In this document: positions 1 to 10,752 of the stretch, one piece after another
How the letters are laid out: each line of letters opens with the position of its first letter
Position numbering within the stretch: the first letter of the stretch is position 1
NCBI GenBank assembly: GCA_945931665.1
Contig: CAMEPL010000016.1
Span: 1-38,542 of the forward strand
DNA from: an uncultured Clostridium sp.
GTDB lineage: Bacteria > Bacillota > Clostridia > Peptostreptococcales > Peptostreptococcaceae
Direction: 5' to 3'
Length of the DNA stretch: 38,542 nt
Position numbers and translations under genes: made by a program
Notes under the pieces: generated by a model
The model's database searches: none
The model's input: only the letters and a program-made list of their open reading frames with translations
Told to the model about the DNA's origin: nothing

Positions 1-37
1 GTTTTTCATAATCTTCATATTTAAATATATAAATCAT
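1..37 (-). CDS. N-terminal fragment of a truncated gene running off the window edge (MIYIFKYEDYEK...)
   Basis: Minus strand AAGGAG SD (near 48-53) followed by ATG at 37-35 and an open frame to the edge; only 12 codons visible. Confidence 0.3.
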   Translation of the reverse strand, partial: MIYIFKYEDYEK

Positions 38-63
38 CAAAATAATCTCCTTAAATAAAAAAA

Positions 64-92
64 GCTGTAAGTGAACATAATTCACTTACAGC
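64..92 (-). terminator. Rho-independent terminator/attenuator-like hairpin
   Basis: GCTGTAAGTGAA (64-75) pairs perfectly with TTCACTTACAGC (81-92), 5-nt loop; followed on the minus strand by TTTTTTT. Confidence 0.7.
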
Positions 93-495
93 CTCATAAT
101 TATATAACCTAAATATAAACATGAAATATACAACTTTAATTTATATAACTTATGATTAAGCTATGCAAATTAAAGTCTTATATCATATCTATAAATATAG
201 TAAAAATAGGCATAAAAATACCGTGTTTAGAACACAGTTTTCCTATTCTTCAAATAAAGATGTAATATGCTCATTATAATACTGATTATTTTTAGAGTAC
301 ACAAATAGACATGGTAATATCAATATTATTAATAATTGTTTCTACCACAAATAAACCTTGAGTTATCCAAGATTTTTTTCATATACTTTTTAAAATAATC
401 CTTATTCAGTTAGTTTAGTTAAAAACTACCTCTTTGCGCATATTTACATCTCCTTTACATTTATATTTTTCATGTTTATATTTTAGTATAATTAC

Positions 496-524
496 ATTAT
501 ATATAAACTTTTATTTTTTTTCAA
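496..524 (-). promoter_or_regulatory. Sigma-A-type promoter TTGAAA-N17-TATAAT
   Basis: Minus strand TTGAAA (524-519), 17-nt spacer, TATAAT (501-496). Confidence 0.5.
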
Positions 525-849
525 TACTTTTATATTCATATTTATCCAAATTCAATTGAAACTTTATTACTTCAAATAACTTATATACACAAAAGAATAA
601 CTACTAACTTTAACCTAAATCTGAAATGAATATAAAAAATATATTTGTGGAATGTTTTACAATTTCTTTCAATACTATAGATTAGAAAAAACAAATTCTA
701 ATTTGCTGAAATAGGTGAAAAACGAAGAACCTATGAATAAAACTACAATAACCTACAAAAATTCAAATTTTAGATTTTTGTGAGTTTCATTGCAGAATTA
801 AAGCAGACCTACCTTTCATTTATATATCCAATTTTGGTAAAGTTCGCAC

Positions 850-1338
850 TTACTTGTGATACGGTTCGCCATTATTTATTCTATAAGCTCTATAAACTTG
901 TTCTAATAAAATTAATCTCATTAATTGATGTGGGAATGTCATCTTAGAGAAAGATAATTTATAATCTGCTCTTGATAAAACTTCATCTGAAAGTCCTAAT
1001 GAACCTCCTATTACAAAAGTTATATTACTTACACCCCTTACTCCTAGTTTATTTATAGTTTCTGCAAGTTCTTCTGATGATAGATTTTTCCCATCGATTG
1101 CAAGGGCGATTACATAGCTATTATCCTTAATTTTAGATAGTATTTTCTTACCTTCTTTTTCTTTTATCATTAACATTTCTTTATCACTAAGGTTTTCTGG
1201 AGCTTTTTCATCCTCTAGCTCTATTATTTCTAACTTGCAGTATTTAGATAGTCTTTTTTTGAATTCATCTATTCCTAATTTCAAATATTTTTCTTTAATT
1301 TTTCCGACGCATACTATATTTATTCTCATATAATTCAC
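850..1338 (-). CDS. rlmH: 23S rRNA (pseudouridine1915-N3)-methyltransferase RlmH (SPOUT)
   Basis: RlmH-type protein ending ...[29 protein letters not shown] motif. Start is GTG at 1338 or ATG at 1329. Confidence 0.95.
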   Translation of the reverse strand: MNYMRINIVCVGKIKEKYLKLGIDEFKKRLSKYCKLEIIELEDEKAPENLSDKEMLMIKEKEGKKILSKIKDNSYVIALAIDGKNLSSEELAETINKLGVRGVSNITFVIGGSLGLSDEVLSRADYKLSFSKMTFPHQLMRLILLEQVYRAYRINNGEPYHK

Positions 1339-1521
1339 ACTGCTTTATATAAGCAGCAATTCCTCCTTTATGTCTTATCGTTCCTTTTTAATTAAATGCT
1401 AAAACTTATTATTCCTCATTTAAATAATCCTATTTGATTATATTATATCAATTTGCATTTGTATATATTTTAAAATACAAGATTTATTGCAATAGTTAGA
1501 AATAAACAAAGATTCACATAG

Positions 1522-1564
1522 TTATCCACATATCCACAGTTGATAAGTAGAAAACAGTGGATAA
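1522..1564. promoter_or_regulatory. Small DnaA-box cluster
   Basis: TTATCCACA (1522-1530), ATATCCACA (1530-1538), AGTGGATAA (1556-1564). Confidence 0.45.
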
Positions 1565-1621
1565 TTATTTATTTTGCTAACTATTTTTATAATTTTAACC
1601 TTATAACACCTAAATTTAGCA

Positions 1622-1650
1622 TAAAAAACCCGCCTTATACATGGCGGGTG
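1622..1650 (-). terminator. Terminator downstream of threonine aldolase-like gene
   Basis: CCCGCC/GGCGGG stem with A-run on + (T-run on minus transcript). Confidence 0.8.
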
Positions 1651-1653
1651 ATT

Positions 1654-2679
1654 TTATAATAATTCAATTAATGCTTCAACATCTTCTCTTTTTGTTGCCC
1701 AACTTGTTGCAAATCTCACTACAGTATGTGAGTCATCATATTTTTCCCAGAAACTAAATCTAACGTGTTTTGCTATTTTCTCCATTTGGCTGTTTTCCAA
1801 TATAATAAACTGTTGATTTGTCGGTGAATCTAAATAGAATTTATATCCTTTATCAGCTAATCCTTTTTTTAATAGTTCTGCCATGTCTATTGCATTTTTC
1901 GCTATATCAAAATAAAGATTGTCTGTAAATAACGCATCAAATTGAACACCTAATAATCTTCCTTTTGCAAGTAATGCACCATGTTGTTTTACCATTGTTG
2001 TAAAATGTTTAGGCATATTGTTTTTAGTAAATACTATTGCCTCACCACATAATGCACCTACTTTTGTTCCACCTATATAAAATACATCGCAATATTTTGC
2101 CACAGTTGGAAGATCTACATCTGTATCTTTTGCCATTACACCATAACCTAATCTTGCCCCATCTAAAAATAGTGGTAATTCAAATTGATTACATACTTCA
2201 GATATTTTTTCTAATTCATCTTTTGTATATAACGTTCCATATTCTGTTGGATGAGAAATATAAACCATACCTGGAAATACCATATGTTCATGATTCCCAT
2301 CGTTATAGAACGTTTCTAAAAAATCCTTTAATTCAGATGCATCTATTTTTCCATTATGTTCTGGAACAGTTAAAACTTTATGTCCTGTATATTCTATAGC
2401 ACCAGCTTCGTGTGTACTAACATGTCCTGTCTGTGCTGCTACAACTCCTTCATATGGTTTTAAAGTTGTATCGATAACTATTTGGTTTGTTTGTGTTCCA
2501 CCGACTAAAAAATAAACTTCTGCATTTTCACATTTGCAAGCTTTCTTGATTTTTTCTTTTGCATTTTTGCAATATTCATCACTTCCGTATCCAGAAAGTT
2601 TTTCATAATTTGTTTTTATTAATGCTTCTAAAACTTTCTCGTGTGCCCCTTCTGAATAATCATTTTCAAAATATAACAT
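1654..2679 (-). CDS. Low-specificity threonine aldolase-like PLP enzyme (beta-eliminating lyase family)
   Basis: LFLDGARLGYG, FYIGGTKVGALCGEAIVF PLP-lysine region. Confidence 0.85.
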   Translation of the reverse strand: MLYFENDYSEGAHEKVLEALIKTNYEKLSGYGSDEYCKNAKEKIKKACKCENAEVYFLVGGTQTNQIVIDTTLKPYEGVVAAQTGHVSTHEAGAIEYTGHKVLTVPEHNGKIDASELKDFLETFYNDGNHEHMVFPGMVYISHPTEYGTLYTKDELEKISEVCNQFELPLFLDGARLGYGVMAKDTDVDLPTVAKYCDVFYIGGTKVGALCGEAIVFTKNNMPKHFTTMVKQHGALLAKGRLLGVQFDALFTDNLYFDIAKNAIDMAELLKKGLADKGYKFYLDSPTNQQFIILENSQMEKIAKHVRFSFWEKYDDSHTVVRFATSWATKREDVEALIELL

Positions 2680-2717
2680 ATATATTTCCCCCTTATTAAA
2701 TTTGTTGTATAAGATTT

Positions 2718-3509
2718 CTATAGTTCATAAACCTTTGAAACTTTGTCTCTTGACAATACATCCAATGTTAAATCTTTTCCTATTATCATTTGATTTTTAG
2801 TTAAAACATTCTTTGAAGTTGCGTATGCTAACTCAGGAAAATTATTTTCTTTACTTAAGTGTGCTAATAGAATTGATTCCGTTCCTCCTTCTACTAGCTC
2901 CGTACAAAAACTTGCTGCCTCTTCATTTGATAGATGTCCACCTTCAGACATTACCCTCTTTTTAAGAGCATAAGAATAACTTCCCATCATAAGCATATTA
3001 GGATCATAATTTGATTCTAATACTACTAACTTTGAGCCTTTTACATTCTTTCTTATATTCTCAGTTATATATCCGATGTCAGTTGCTATCGACATTTTTT
3101 CCTTTTCTGAATAAATATTATATCCTACTGCATCTTCCGAATCATGTGGTATTGAGAAAGGTCTTATTTTTAAATCGCCTAAAACATAAGTTTTATCATT
3201 ATCAAAAACCACCATATTTTCTTCTTTTATATTTCCTATTTTATCTTTCATTGAACACCATGTTTTTAAATTCGCATATATAGGTATATCTAATTTTCTA
3301 GACATAATTCCCGCACCTTTTATATGGTCAGAGTGTTCATGAGTTATAAATATTCCACGTATTTTATCTATATCAAAATCAGCTTGTTGTATTCCTGATG
3401 TTATTGTTTTTCCTGCTAGTCCTGCATCTACTAAAATTCCCGTATCTTTATAAGTTACAACATGGCAGTTTCCACTACTTCCACTTCCAATTGAACAATA
3501 TTTTAACAC
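2718..3509 (-). CDS. MBL-fold metallohydrolase, WalJ/YycJ family
   Basis: SIGSGSSGNCHVV start, THEHSDHIKGAG metal motif, SNYDPNMLMMGSY. Confidence 0.85.
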   Translation of the reverse strand: MLKYCSIGSGSSGNCHVVTYKDTGILVDAGLAGKTITSGIQQADFDIDKIRGIFITHEHSDHIKGAGIMSRKLDIPIYANLKTWCSMKDKIGNIKEENMVVFDNDKTYVLGDLKIRPFSIPHDSEDAVGYNIYSEKEKMSIATDIGYITENIRKNVKGSKLVVLESNYDPNMLMMGSYSYALKKRVMSEGGHLSNEEAASFCTELVEGGTESILLAHLSKENNFPELAYATSKNVLTKNQMIIGKDLTLDVLSRDKVSKVYEL

Positions 3510-3556
3510 CGTACCGCTCCTCTCTATGTTAACTTCTAAATTATATTATACCAAAA

Positions 3557-3591
3557 AAATAGAGTGTGAGATGTTTTTCCCCACTCTATTT
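3557..3591 (-). terminator. Terminator after M1 peptidase gene
   Basis: AAATAGAGTG / CACTCTATTT arms. Confidence 0.65.
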
Positions 3592-3633
3592 AAAATTTAC
3601 CTATTTACCTGTATCTTAAACATTATATATACC

Positions 3634-5100
3634 TTAATTACATTTATCAACTATCTTATTTATATCTACCCCTTTATCCTTCCATAGTTTTATAAACTGC
3701 GTTCCATTAACATTTTGGAACATATAATTTTGACAGTACTCTTGTAATGTTTCAAAGAAAATTTTATCTCCAACTTCTTTTCTTATTTCATTAAAAACTA
3801 CCGCCCCTTTTGTATATACATTTAAACTATATTCTGATGAACTGTTAAATTCATTAGTCGCTTTAAATATATCTTCTCCTCTGTAATTTTCAGTTTGGAG
3901 TTCCATAGTTTTCATCAACTTATCACTTACATCTTTTCCATATCTATTTTCAAAATATAAAATAGTTGAATACTCTGTAAGTGCTTCGTCAAGCCATGGT
4001 TCGCTCACTTCATCATTTCCCACTATACTATACCACCATTGATGTGCTGTTTCGTGTGCAATTACATATTCTAATAGAAATTTACTATCTTTATCATATA
4101 AAGTTTTGTCTATCATAACTAATGTTGGATATTCCATTCCTCCTATAAAGAAATCACTGGCTACTACTGAATATGTATCATATGGATATTCAGTAAATAA
4201 TTCGCTGAATACTCTTATTGAGTCCTTTGCCATCTTATTTGCTTCAACTGCTAAATCTTTATTTAAACTATATGTAATAATAGAAGTTTTTCCGTATACA
4301 CTCTTATTTATTATAAATTTATCACTTAATATCATTGCAAAATCTCTTACCTTTTTAGCTTGTAATTTACAAAGCTTTTTATCTTTATCTTCTTTTTCTT
4401 CTACCATTGAACCTGTACTAGCAACTTCATATTTGCTTGGAATTAAAATATTTACTGTAAAATTACTTGTATCACTATAAAATGGGTCTCCTATTGCTGA
4501 ATAACTCTCTAAATTCCATCCTTTTTCATCATAAACACATGCTATAGGAAACCAATTTGTTATATTGATAGTATCATCTCCATATCCAAAACGTCCTAAG
4601 CAATTAGGTAACTTTACTTTATATTTCATATCAATAGAACATTTTTCACCTTTTTGTAATCCTTTATCTAATTGAATTTCTAAGATATCCTTTTTATCGC
4701 CCTTTATATTATATTTCAGTTTATTATCACCATTTAATATATTTAATATATCGATATATCCTTTGTTAAAACCATTTGGATATGCCTGGCTCATTTCCTC
4801 TTTTTCAAAAGGACATGTTTTATTATCAGAAAAGGCATTAGGATATATATGCATATACAACTTGTCTAAAGTTTTGCCACTATTATTTACATATGTAATA
4901 TTTTGATTGCAATCAATTGTCTTGTCCTTATCATTAAATACAACATCTATTATGTAGTTATTTATTTGTTTATCATCTATTATTTCCATGGTCTCATTTT
5001 CTGTCTTATGGTTAATAACAAAAAACACTCCCATAGCACAGAGTATAATCAGCAAAACTAAGGCTATCCTTCTCCTTTTCTTATTAAAATTTATAACCAT
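3634..5100 (-). CDS. Membrane-anchored M1-family metallopeptidase
   Basis: N-terminal hydrophobic segment, GGMEYPTLV, HETAHQWW, WLDEALTEYST. Confidence 0.85.
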   Translation of the reverse strand: MVINFNKKRRRIALVLLIILCAMGVFFVINHKTENETMEIIDDKQINNYIIDVVFNDKDKTIDCNQNITYVNNSGKTLDKLYMHIYPNAFSDNKTCPFEKEEMSQAYPNGFNKGYIDILNILNGDNKLKYNIKGDKKDILEIQLDKGLQKGEKCSIDMKYKVKLPNCLGRFGYGDDTINITNWFPIACVYDEKGWNLESYSAIGDPFYSDTSNFTVNILIPSKYEVASTGSMVEEKEDKDKKLCKLQAKKVRDFAMILSDKFIINKSVYGKTSIITYSLNKDLAVEANKMAKDSIRVFSELFTEYPYDTYSVVASDFFIGGMEYPTLVMIDKTLYDKDSKFLLEYVIAHETAHQWWYSIVGNDEVSEPWLDEALTEYSTILYFENRYGKDVSDKLMKTMELQTENYRGEDIFKATNEFNSSSEYSLNVYTKGAVVFNEIRKEVGDKIFFETLQEYCQNYMFQNVNGTQFIKLWKDKGVDINKIVDKCN

Positions 5101-5195
5101 TTTATTTCCCCTCCCATTTTACATGCATATTTTTTTTTTTTAGTTCAAATATAAAACTATAATGTCTTATGTTATAATTTATCTGAGGTGATGAA

Positions 5196-6317
5196 ATGTT
5201 TTTTAAAGAAGTTAATAGAAAAGATTCTGGAGATACAATAATCTCTAATATCTTCATAGATATATTTATGCCTATGGCTAATGGATTATACGTACAAGTT
5301 TATCTTTTAGGCTATCGACAAGCATGTGATCCTAAAGCCAATCCGAATTTTAATAATATTTCATTGGCTAAAAACTTAGGGGTTCCCTTATCAGATGTAA
5401 TCAATGCTTGGAAGTATTGGGAACAACAAAAACTAGTAAAAATACATAAAAATGATGTGGAGGATGACTTTGATCTTTCAATCGAATTTGTAAATTTAAG
5501 AGACTTCTACATGAACAACATCGATAATAATAAAAGTGTTGCTCCAGTCCAATCAGATACTGATAAACTTTTAGAGGCTAGAAATAATCCTAGTATTGTC
5601 AGAATGTTTAATTCTATAAATAAAATAATAGGAAGACCTTTAGTTCCAAGTGAAAATATGAAAATCCTAGAGCTTATTAATGAATATAATTTAACTCCCG
5701 ACTTAGTAGTCTATGCCTATGAATATAGTAAAGAACAAAAAAACGGAAATCCTAAACCTTTAAATTATGTTGAAAGTGTACTGAGAAATTGGTATGATGC
5801 AAATATAATTTCTGTTGAGGATGCTAAAAATAGTTTTGTAGCTAGAAAAGACAGATATTCTATTTATCGCAGCATTTTAAATCAACTTGGTTTCTCTAAT
5901 AGACAACCAACTGATTCAGAAAAAGAAATTATAGATACATGGATTGATAAATACAATTTTAGTCAAGAATTAATAGCATATGCTTGTTCTAAGAGTATAA
6001 ATACTCCAAATCCGTCTATATCTTATATAAATGGTATAATTGAAAATTGGTACTCTAAAGATATAACAACTTTAGAAGATGTTCAAAAAGAAGAAGAAGA
6101 ATTTAGAGCAACTAAGCAAAAAGAAAAAGAAGAGATTCAAAAGAAAAAAGAAACTAAAACTTATAGTTACAATAACAACAGCAACTACAACAAAGATAGA
6201 ACTCCAAAAGTAGTTACTAGATACCACAATAGCTTTAACGAGCACTTCAGAAAATATTCTGAGGATGAGTTAGAAGCAAAATTGCTCAAAGTTCAAAATT
6301 CGAAAAAAGCAAAGTAG
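5196..6317 (+). CDS. DnaD-domain primosome protein
   Basis: N-terminal winged-helix followed by two DnaD-like repeats (e.g. YVESVLRNWYDANIISVEDA), Lys-rich tail; next to helicase loader. Confidence 0.8.
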   Translation: MFFKEVNRKDSGDTIISNIFIDIFMPMANGLYVQVYLLGYRQACDPKANPNFNNISLAKNLGVPLSDVINAWKYWEQQKLVKIHKNDVEDDFDLSIEFVNLRDFYMNNIDNNKSVAPVQSDTDKLLEARNNPSIVRMFNSINKIIGRPLVPSENMKILELINEYNLTPDLVVYAYEYSKEQKNGNPKPLNYVESVLRNWYDANIISVEDAKNSFVARKDRYSIYRSILNQLGFSNRQPTDSEKEIIDTWIDKYNFSQELIAYACSKSINTPNPSISYINGIIENWYSKDITTLEDVQKEEEEFRATKQKEKEEIQKKKETKTYSYNNNSNYNKDRTPKVVTRYHNSFNEHFRKYSEDELEAKLLKVQNSKKAK

Positions 6318-6329
6318 GTGATTAATTAA

Positions 6330-7322
6330 TTGAAAGATTCAGCAGTAAGAGAAATTCTCTTTTCATACCAAAAGAAAAGAGATAAGGCCGAATATGAATT
6401 TGAAGAAAGAAAAAAGAAAATATATAACAGGTTCCCTCAAATAGAAAAAATCGATGATGAAATAACTAATGTTGGACTTAAAATGATGAGACTAGTCTTA
6501 TCTACTTCTCCTGATAAAGAAAATTTATTAGCTCAATGTAGAGAAGACATAAATTCTTTAAAAGAACAAAAACAAAACTTTTTGAAAATGCACAATATCC
6601 CTGAAAGCGATTTAGAAATTCAATATGAATGTCCTATATGTGAAGATACTGGATTTTTAAAAAACGGAGAAAAATGTAACTGTTTTAAACAAGCTCTTAT
6701 AAATGAATATTATAAAATGTCCAATATATCAAAGAATTTTAAAACACAAAATTTTAATACTCTAGATCTTTCTTTATTTTCAGATGATATAATACCAGAA
6801 TTAAATATATCATCTAAACAAAATATACTTGAAATATCAGCAATATGTGAAATGTTTGTACAGAATTTCACTAGAGATAATGAAGAAAACCTATTATTCT
6901 ATGGAGATACAGGCCTAGGTAAAACATTTATGTCAAACTGTATCGCAAAAGCTTTATTAGATAAAGGTTTTACAGTTATATACCAAACAGCATTTAAAAT
7001 GTTTGAAATTATAGAAGAATATAAATTCCATAATATAAATAATTCTATATCAAAAGAAAATTACAATAATCTATTTGAATGCGACTTATTAATAATAGAT
7101 GACCTTGGAACTGAGCTTACTAATACTTTTACAGTAAGTGAGTTATTTATGATATTAAATACTAGACTTTTAAATAAAAAGAAAACTATAATCTCAACTA
7201 ATTTCTCTCTTGGAAAATTAGCTGAAACTTATACAGAAAGAATCTCATCTAGAATTTTTGATAAATTTACATTAGTTAAGTTTGTCGGAAAAGACCTAAG
7301 ATGGGAAAGTAAATTTGATTAA
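6330..7322 (+). CDS. DnaI/DnaC-type helicase loader ATPase (TTG start)
   Basis: CPICEDTGFLKNGEKCNC zinc-binding motif, Walker A YGDTGLGKTFMSNCIA, Walker B LLIIDDLGTE. Confidence 0.85.
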   Translation: MKDSAVREILFSYQKKRDKAEYEFEERKKKIYNRFPQIEKIDDEITNVGLKMMRLVLSTSPDKENLLAQCREDINSLKEQKQNFLKMHNIPESDLEIQYECPICEDTGFLKNGEKCNCFKQALINEYYKMSNISKNFKTQNFNTLDLSLFSDDIIPELNISSKQNILEISAICEMFVQNFTRDNEENLLFYGDTGLGKTFMSNCIAKALLDKGFTVIYQTAFKMFEIIEEYKFHNINNSISKENYNNLFECDLLIIDDLGTELTNTFTVSELFMILNTRLLNKKKTIISTNFSLGKLAETYTERISSRIFDKFTLVKFVGKDLRWESKFD

Positions 7323-7368
7323 AAAAAGGATGTACCATTTAGATTCTAATCTAATGATACATCCTTTT
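7321..7368. terminator. Bidirectional terminator between convergent loader gene and purA
   Basis: GGATGTA (7328-7334) / TACATCC (7358-7364), inner TTAGATT/AATCTAA; A-run 5' and T-run 3'. Confidence 0.85.
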
Positions 7369-7407
7369 GCTTTTATATTAATATCAATATCGTAAATAAT
7401 TTAAAAA

Positions 7408-8783
<1,376 letters not shown>

Positions 8784-8848
8784 CTTTATTTAGAACCCAA
8801 ATAATTTAATTTGTATTTTTTAATAGGTATAAAGTTTATTAACAAAAA

Positions 8849-8891
8849 TTATACACAATTATCAACAGAAGCCTGTGGATATTGTGTATAA
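8849..8891. promoter_or_regulatory. Inverted DnaA-box quartet / hairpin between dnaB and purA
   Basis: TTATACACA (8849-8857), TTATCAACA (8859-8867), TGTGGATAT (8874-8882), TGTGTATAA (8883-8891); arms pair as an imperfect hairpin. Confidence 0.55.
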
Positions 8892-8953
8892 TTTTTTAAT
8901 ATCTTTATTTTAATATTTACATTTTGTTTAAAATATATATATGTTTTTTTATT

Positions 8954-10282
8954 TTATTCTTCTCTCATTTTATCAGCAAATTTTTGTATCTCGCCAAACC
9001 AAACTAGTTCAACCGTTCCTGTTTCTCCGTGTCTATTTTTAGCTACGATAACTTCACCGATATTTTTTCTTTCTGTATCTGGATTATAATATTCGTCCCT
9101 ATATAAAAACATTACTATATCGGCATCTTGCTCTATAGAACCTGATTCTCTCAAGTCTGAAAGCATCGGTCTATGATCTGCCCTTTGTTCTGGGGCTCTT
9201 GATAACTGAGATAATGCAACAACTGGACAATCCAATTCTTTAGCTAATATTTTCAACGATCTAGATATTTTAGCAATTTCTTGTTGTCTACTTTCATTAT
9301 GTCCTTCACCTTCCATAAGTTGCAAGTAGTCTATTAATACTAAATCTAATCCCTTTTCTATTTTTAACTTTCTACATTTTGATCTTAATTCAGATATTTT
9401 TATACCTGGTGTATCATCTATATGAATCTTTGCTCCAGATAAAACTGCCATACCATCTGTTATTCTCGGCCAATCATTGGCAGCTAATGTTCCGGTCTTG
9501 ATTTTCTTTAATTCTACACTAGATTGAGCTGCTACCATACGTTGAACAAGTTGTTCCTTTGACATTTCGAGACTAAATACAGCGACTGAGGCATCACCTT
9601 TTAAAGCAGCATTTTGTACTAAGTTAAGTGCGAATGCTGTTTTACCCATAGCAGGACGTGCTGCTATTAGTAATAAGTCGGATCTTTGAAGACCATTTAT
9701 TTTTTTATTTAAGTCTCTAAATCCTGTAGTTAAGCCCGTAACATCACTTTTTTCTTCATATAACTTTTCTAACATAGAAAGAGTTTCTGTTAAAACTTGA
9801 TTTATTGGTTGAAAATCGTTAGTAGTTCTCTCTTGAGATATGTCAAAAATCTTTTTCTCTGCATTTTCTAAAACATCTTCAACTTTTGTAGAGCTATCAT
9901 AACCTAAATTTATAATATCATTTGCTGCTGATATTAATTGCCTAGATATAGATTTTTCTTTTACTATATTTATATAGTATTTTATATTAGATGTTGTAGG
10001 AACAATCGTTGATAAACTTGTTATATATGCTATTCCTCCTATATCATCTAAATACCCCTGATCTCTTAGTTCATCTGCTAATGTTATTAAGTCTATTTCA
10101 GATTGATTATTATAAAGTTTCAACATACATTCATAAATTACCCTATGTGCTTCTTTATAAAAATCTTCTGGCATTAATGTCTCTGAAACACTTATCATAG
10201 CATCTTTGTCTAGTAATATAGATCCTAATACGGACTGTTCTGCTTCCACACTATGTGGAGGAATTCTTGTATTATCCTCCAT
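8954..10282 (-). CDS. dnaB: Replicative DNA helicase
   Basis: RIPPHSVEAEQSVLGSIL, Walker A AARPAMGKTAFALN, LVLIDYLQLM. Confidence 0.97.
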   Translation of the reverse strand: MEDNTRIPPHSVEAEQSVLGSILLDKDAMISVSETLMPEDFYKEAHRVIYECMLKLYNNQSEIDLITLADELRDQGYLDDIGGIAYITSLSTIVPTTSNIKYYINIVKEKSISRQLISAANDIINLGYDSSTKVEDVLENAEKKIFDISQERTTNDFQPINQVLTETLSMLEKLYEEKSDVTGLTTGFRDLNKKINGLQRSDLLLIAARPAMGKTAFALNLVQNAALKGDASVAVFSLEMSKEQLVQRMVAAQSSVELKKIKTGTLAANDWPRITDGMAVLSGAKIHIDDTPGIKISELRSKCRKLKIEKGLDLVLIDYLQLMEGEGHNESRQQEIAKISRSLKILAKELDCPVVALSQLSRAPEQRADHRPMLSDLRESGSIEQDADIVMFLYRDEYYNPDTERKNIGEVIVAKNRHGETGTVELVWFGEIQKFADKMREE

Positions 10283-10305
10283 TATTTATCACCTCAAGTT
10301 CAGGT

Positions 10306-10752
10306 TTATTTTTCTTTTACGTCTACTCTTATTTTCGTAACAACTTTTTGATGAATTTTTATTTCAACAAATCTAGAACCTAAAACTCTTATAGGTTCAT
10401 TTAAAAGTACTTTTCTTTTATCTACTGTTATACCTTTTTGCTTTTTAAGTTGTTCTGCTATTTCTTTTGCAGTTATAGAACCGAATAATCTTCCGCCTTC
10501 TCCTGCTTTTGAATATATTTCTATATTCATTTCTTTCATTTTATCGCCTAATTCAACAGCTTCTTCGTACTCTTTTTGAGCTTTTATTTCTGCTGATTTA
10601 TTTTGTTCTTTTAATTCTTTAACAGCTTGGTTATCTGCTAATTTTGCCATTTTTTTAGGTAGTAAGAAGTTTCTTGCATAACCATCACTTACTTCTTTAA
10701 CCTCACCTTTTTTTCCTGTGCCTTTAACGTCTTTTAATAATATTACTTTCAT
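10306..10752 (-). CDS. rplI: 50S ribosomal protein L9
   Basis: [33 protein letters not shown]. Confidence 0.98.
   Translation of the reverse strand: MKVILLKDVKGTGKKGEVKEVSDGYARNFLLPKKMAKLADNQAVKELKEQNKSAEIKAQKEYEEAVELGDKMKEMNIEIYSKAGEGGRLFGSITAKEIAEQLKKQKGITVDKRKVLLNEPIRVLGSRFVEIKIHQKVVTKIRVDVKEK

Noticed and set aside
290-441. Possible decayed coding sequence on the minus strand (fragments like KKILDNSRFICGRNNY and ITQGLFVVETIINNIDITMSICVL)
   Set aside because: Multiple stops in all frames and no recognisable family; a structured leader explains the promoter and hairpins better, though a pseudogene is not excluded
755-781. Inverted repeat ACAAAAAT...ATTTTTGT downstream of rlmH
   Set aside because: A/T-only 8-bp arms in AT-rich DNA; too weak to call a terminator
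2037-2399. Plus-strand ORF of 120 aa opposite the threonine aldolase gene
   Set aside because: Leu/His/Ile-rich antisense shadow of a clear conserved gene; no SD and no recognisable domain. The same applies to track ORFs at 3011, 4106, 10009, 11596, 11959, 13178, 14979, 18608, 19649, 21432, 22098, 22678, 23740, 25869, 29540, 32603, 33893, 35747, 36199, 36350, 36934, 37071 and 37976
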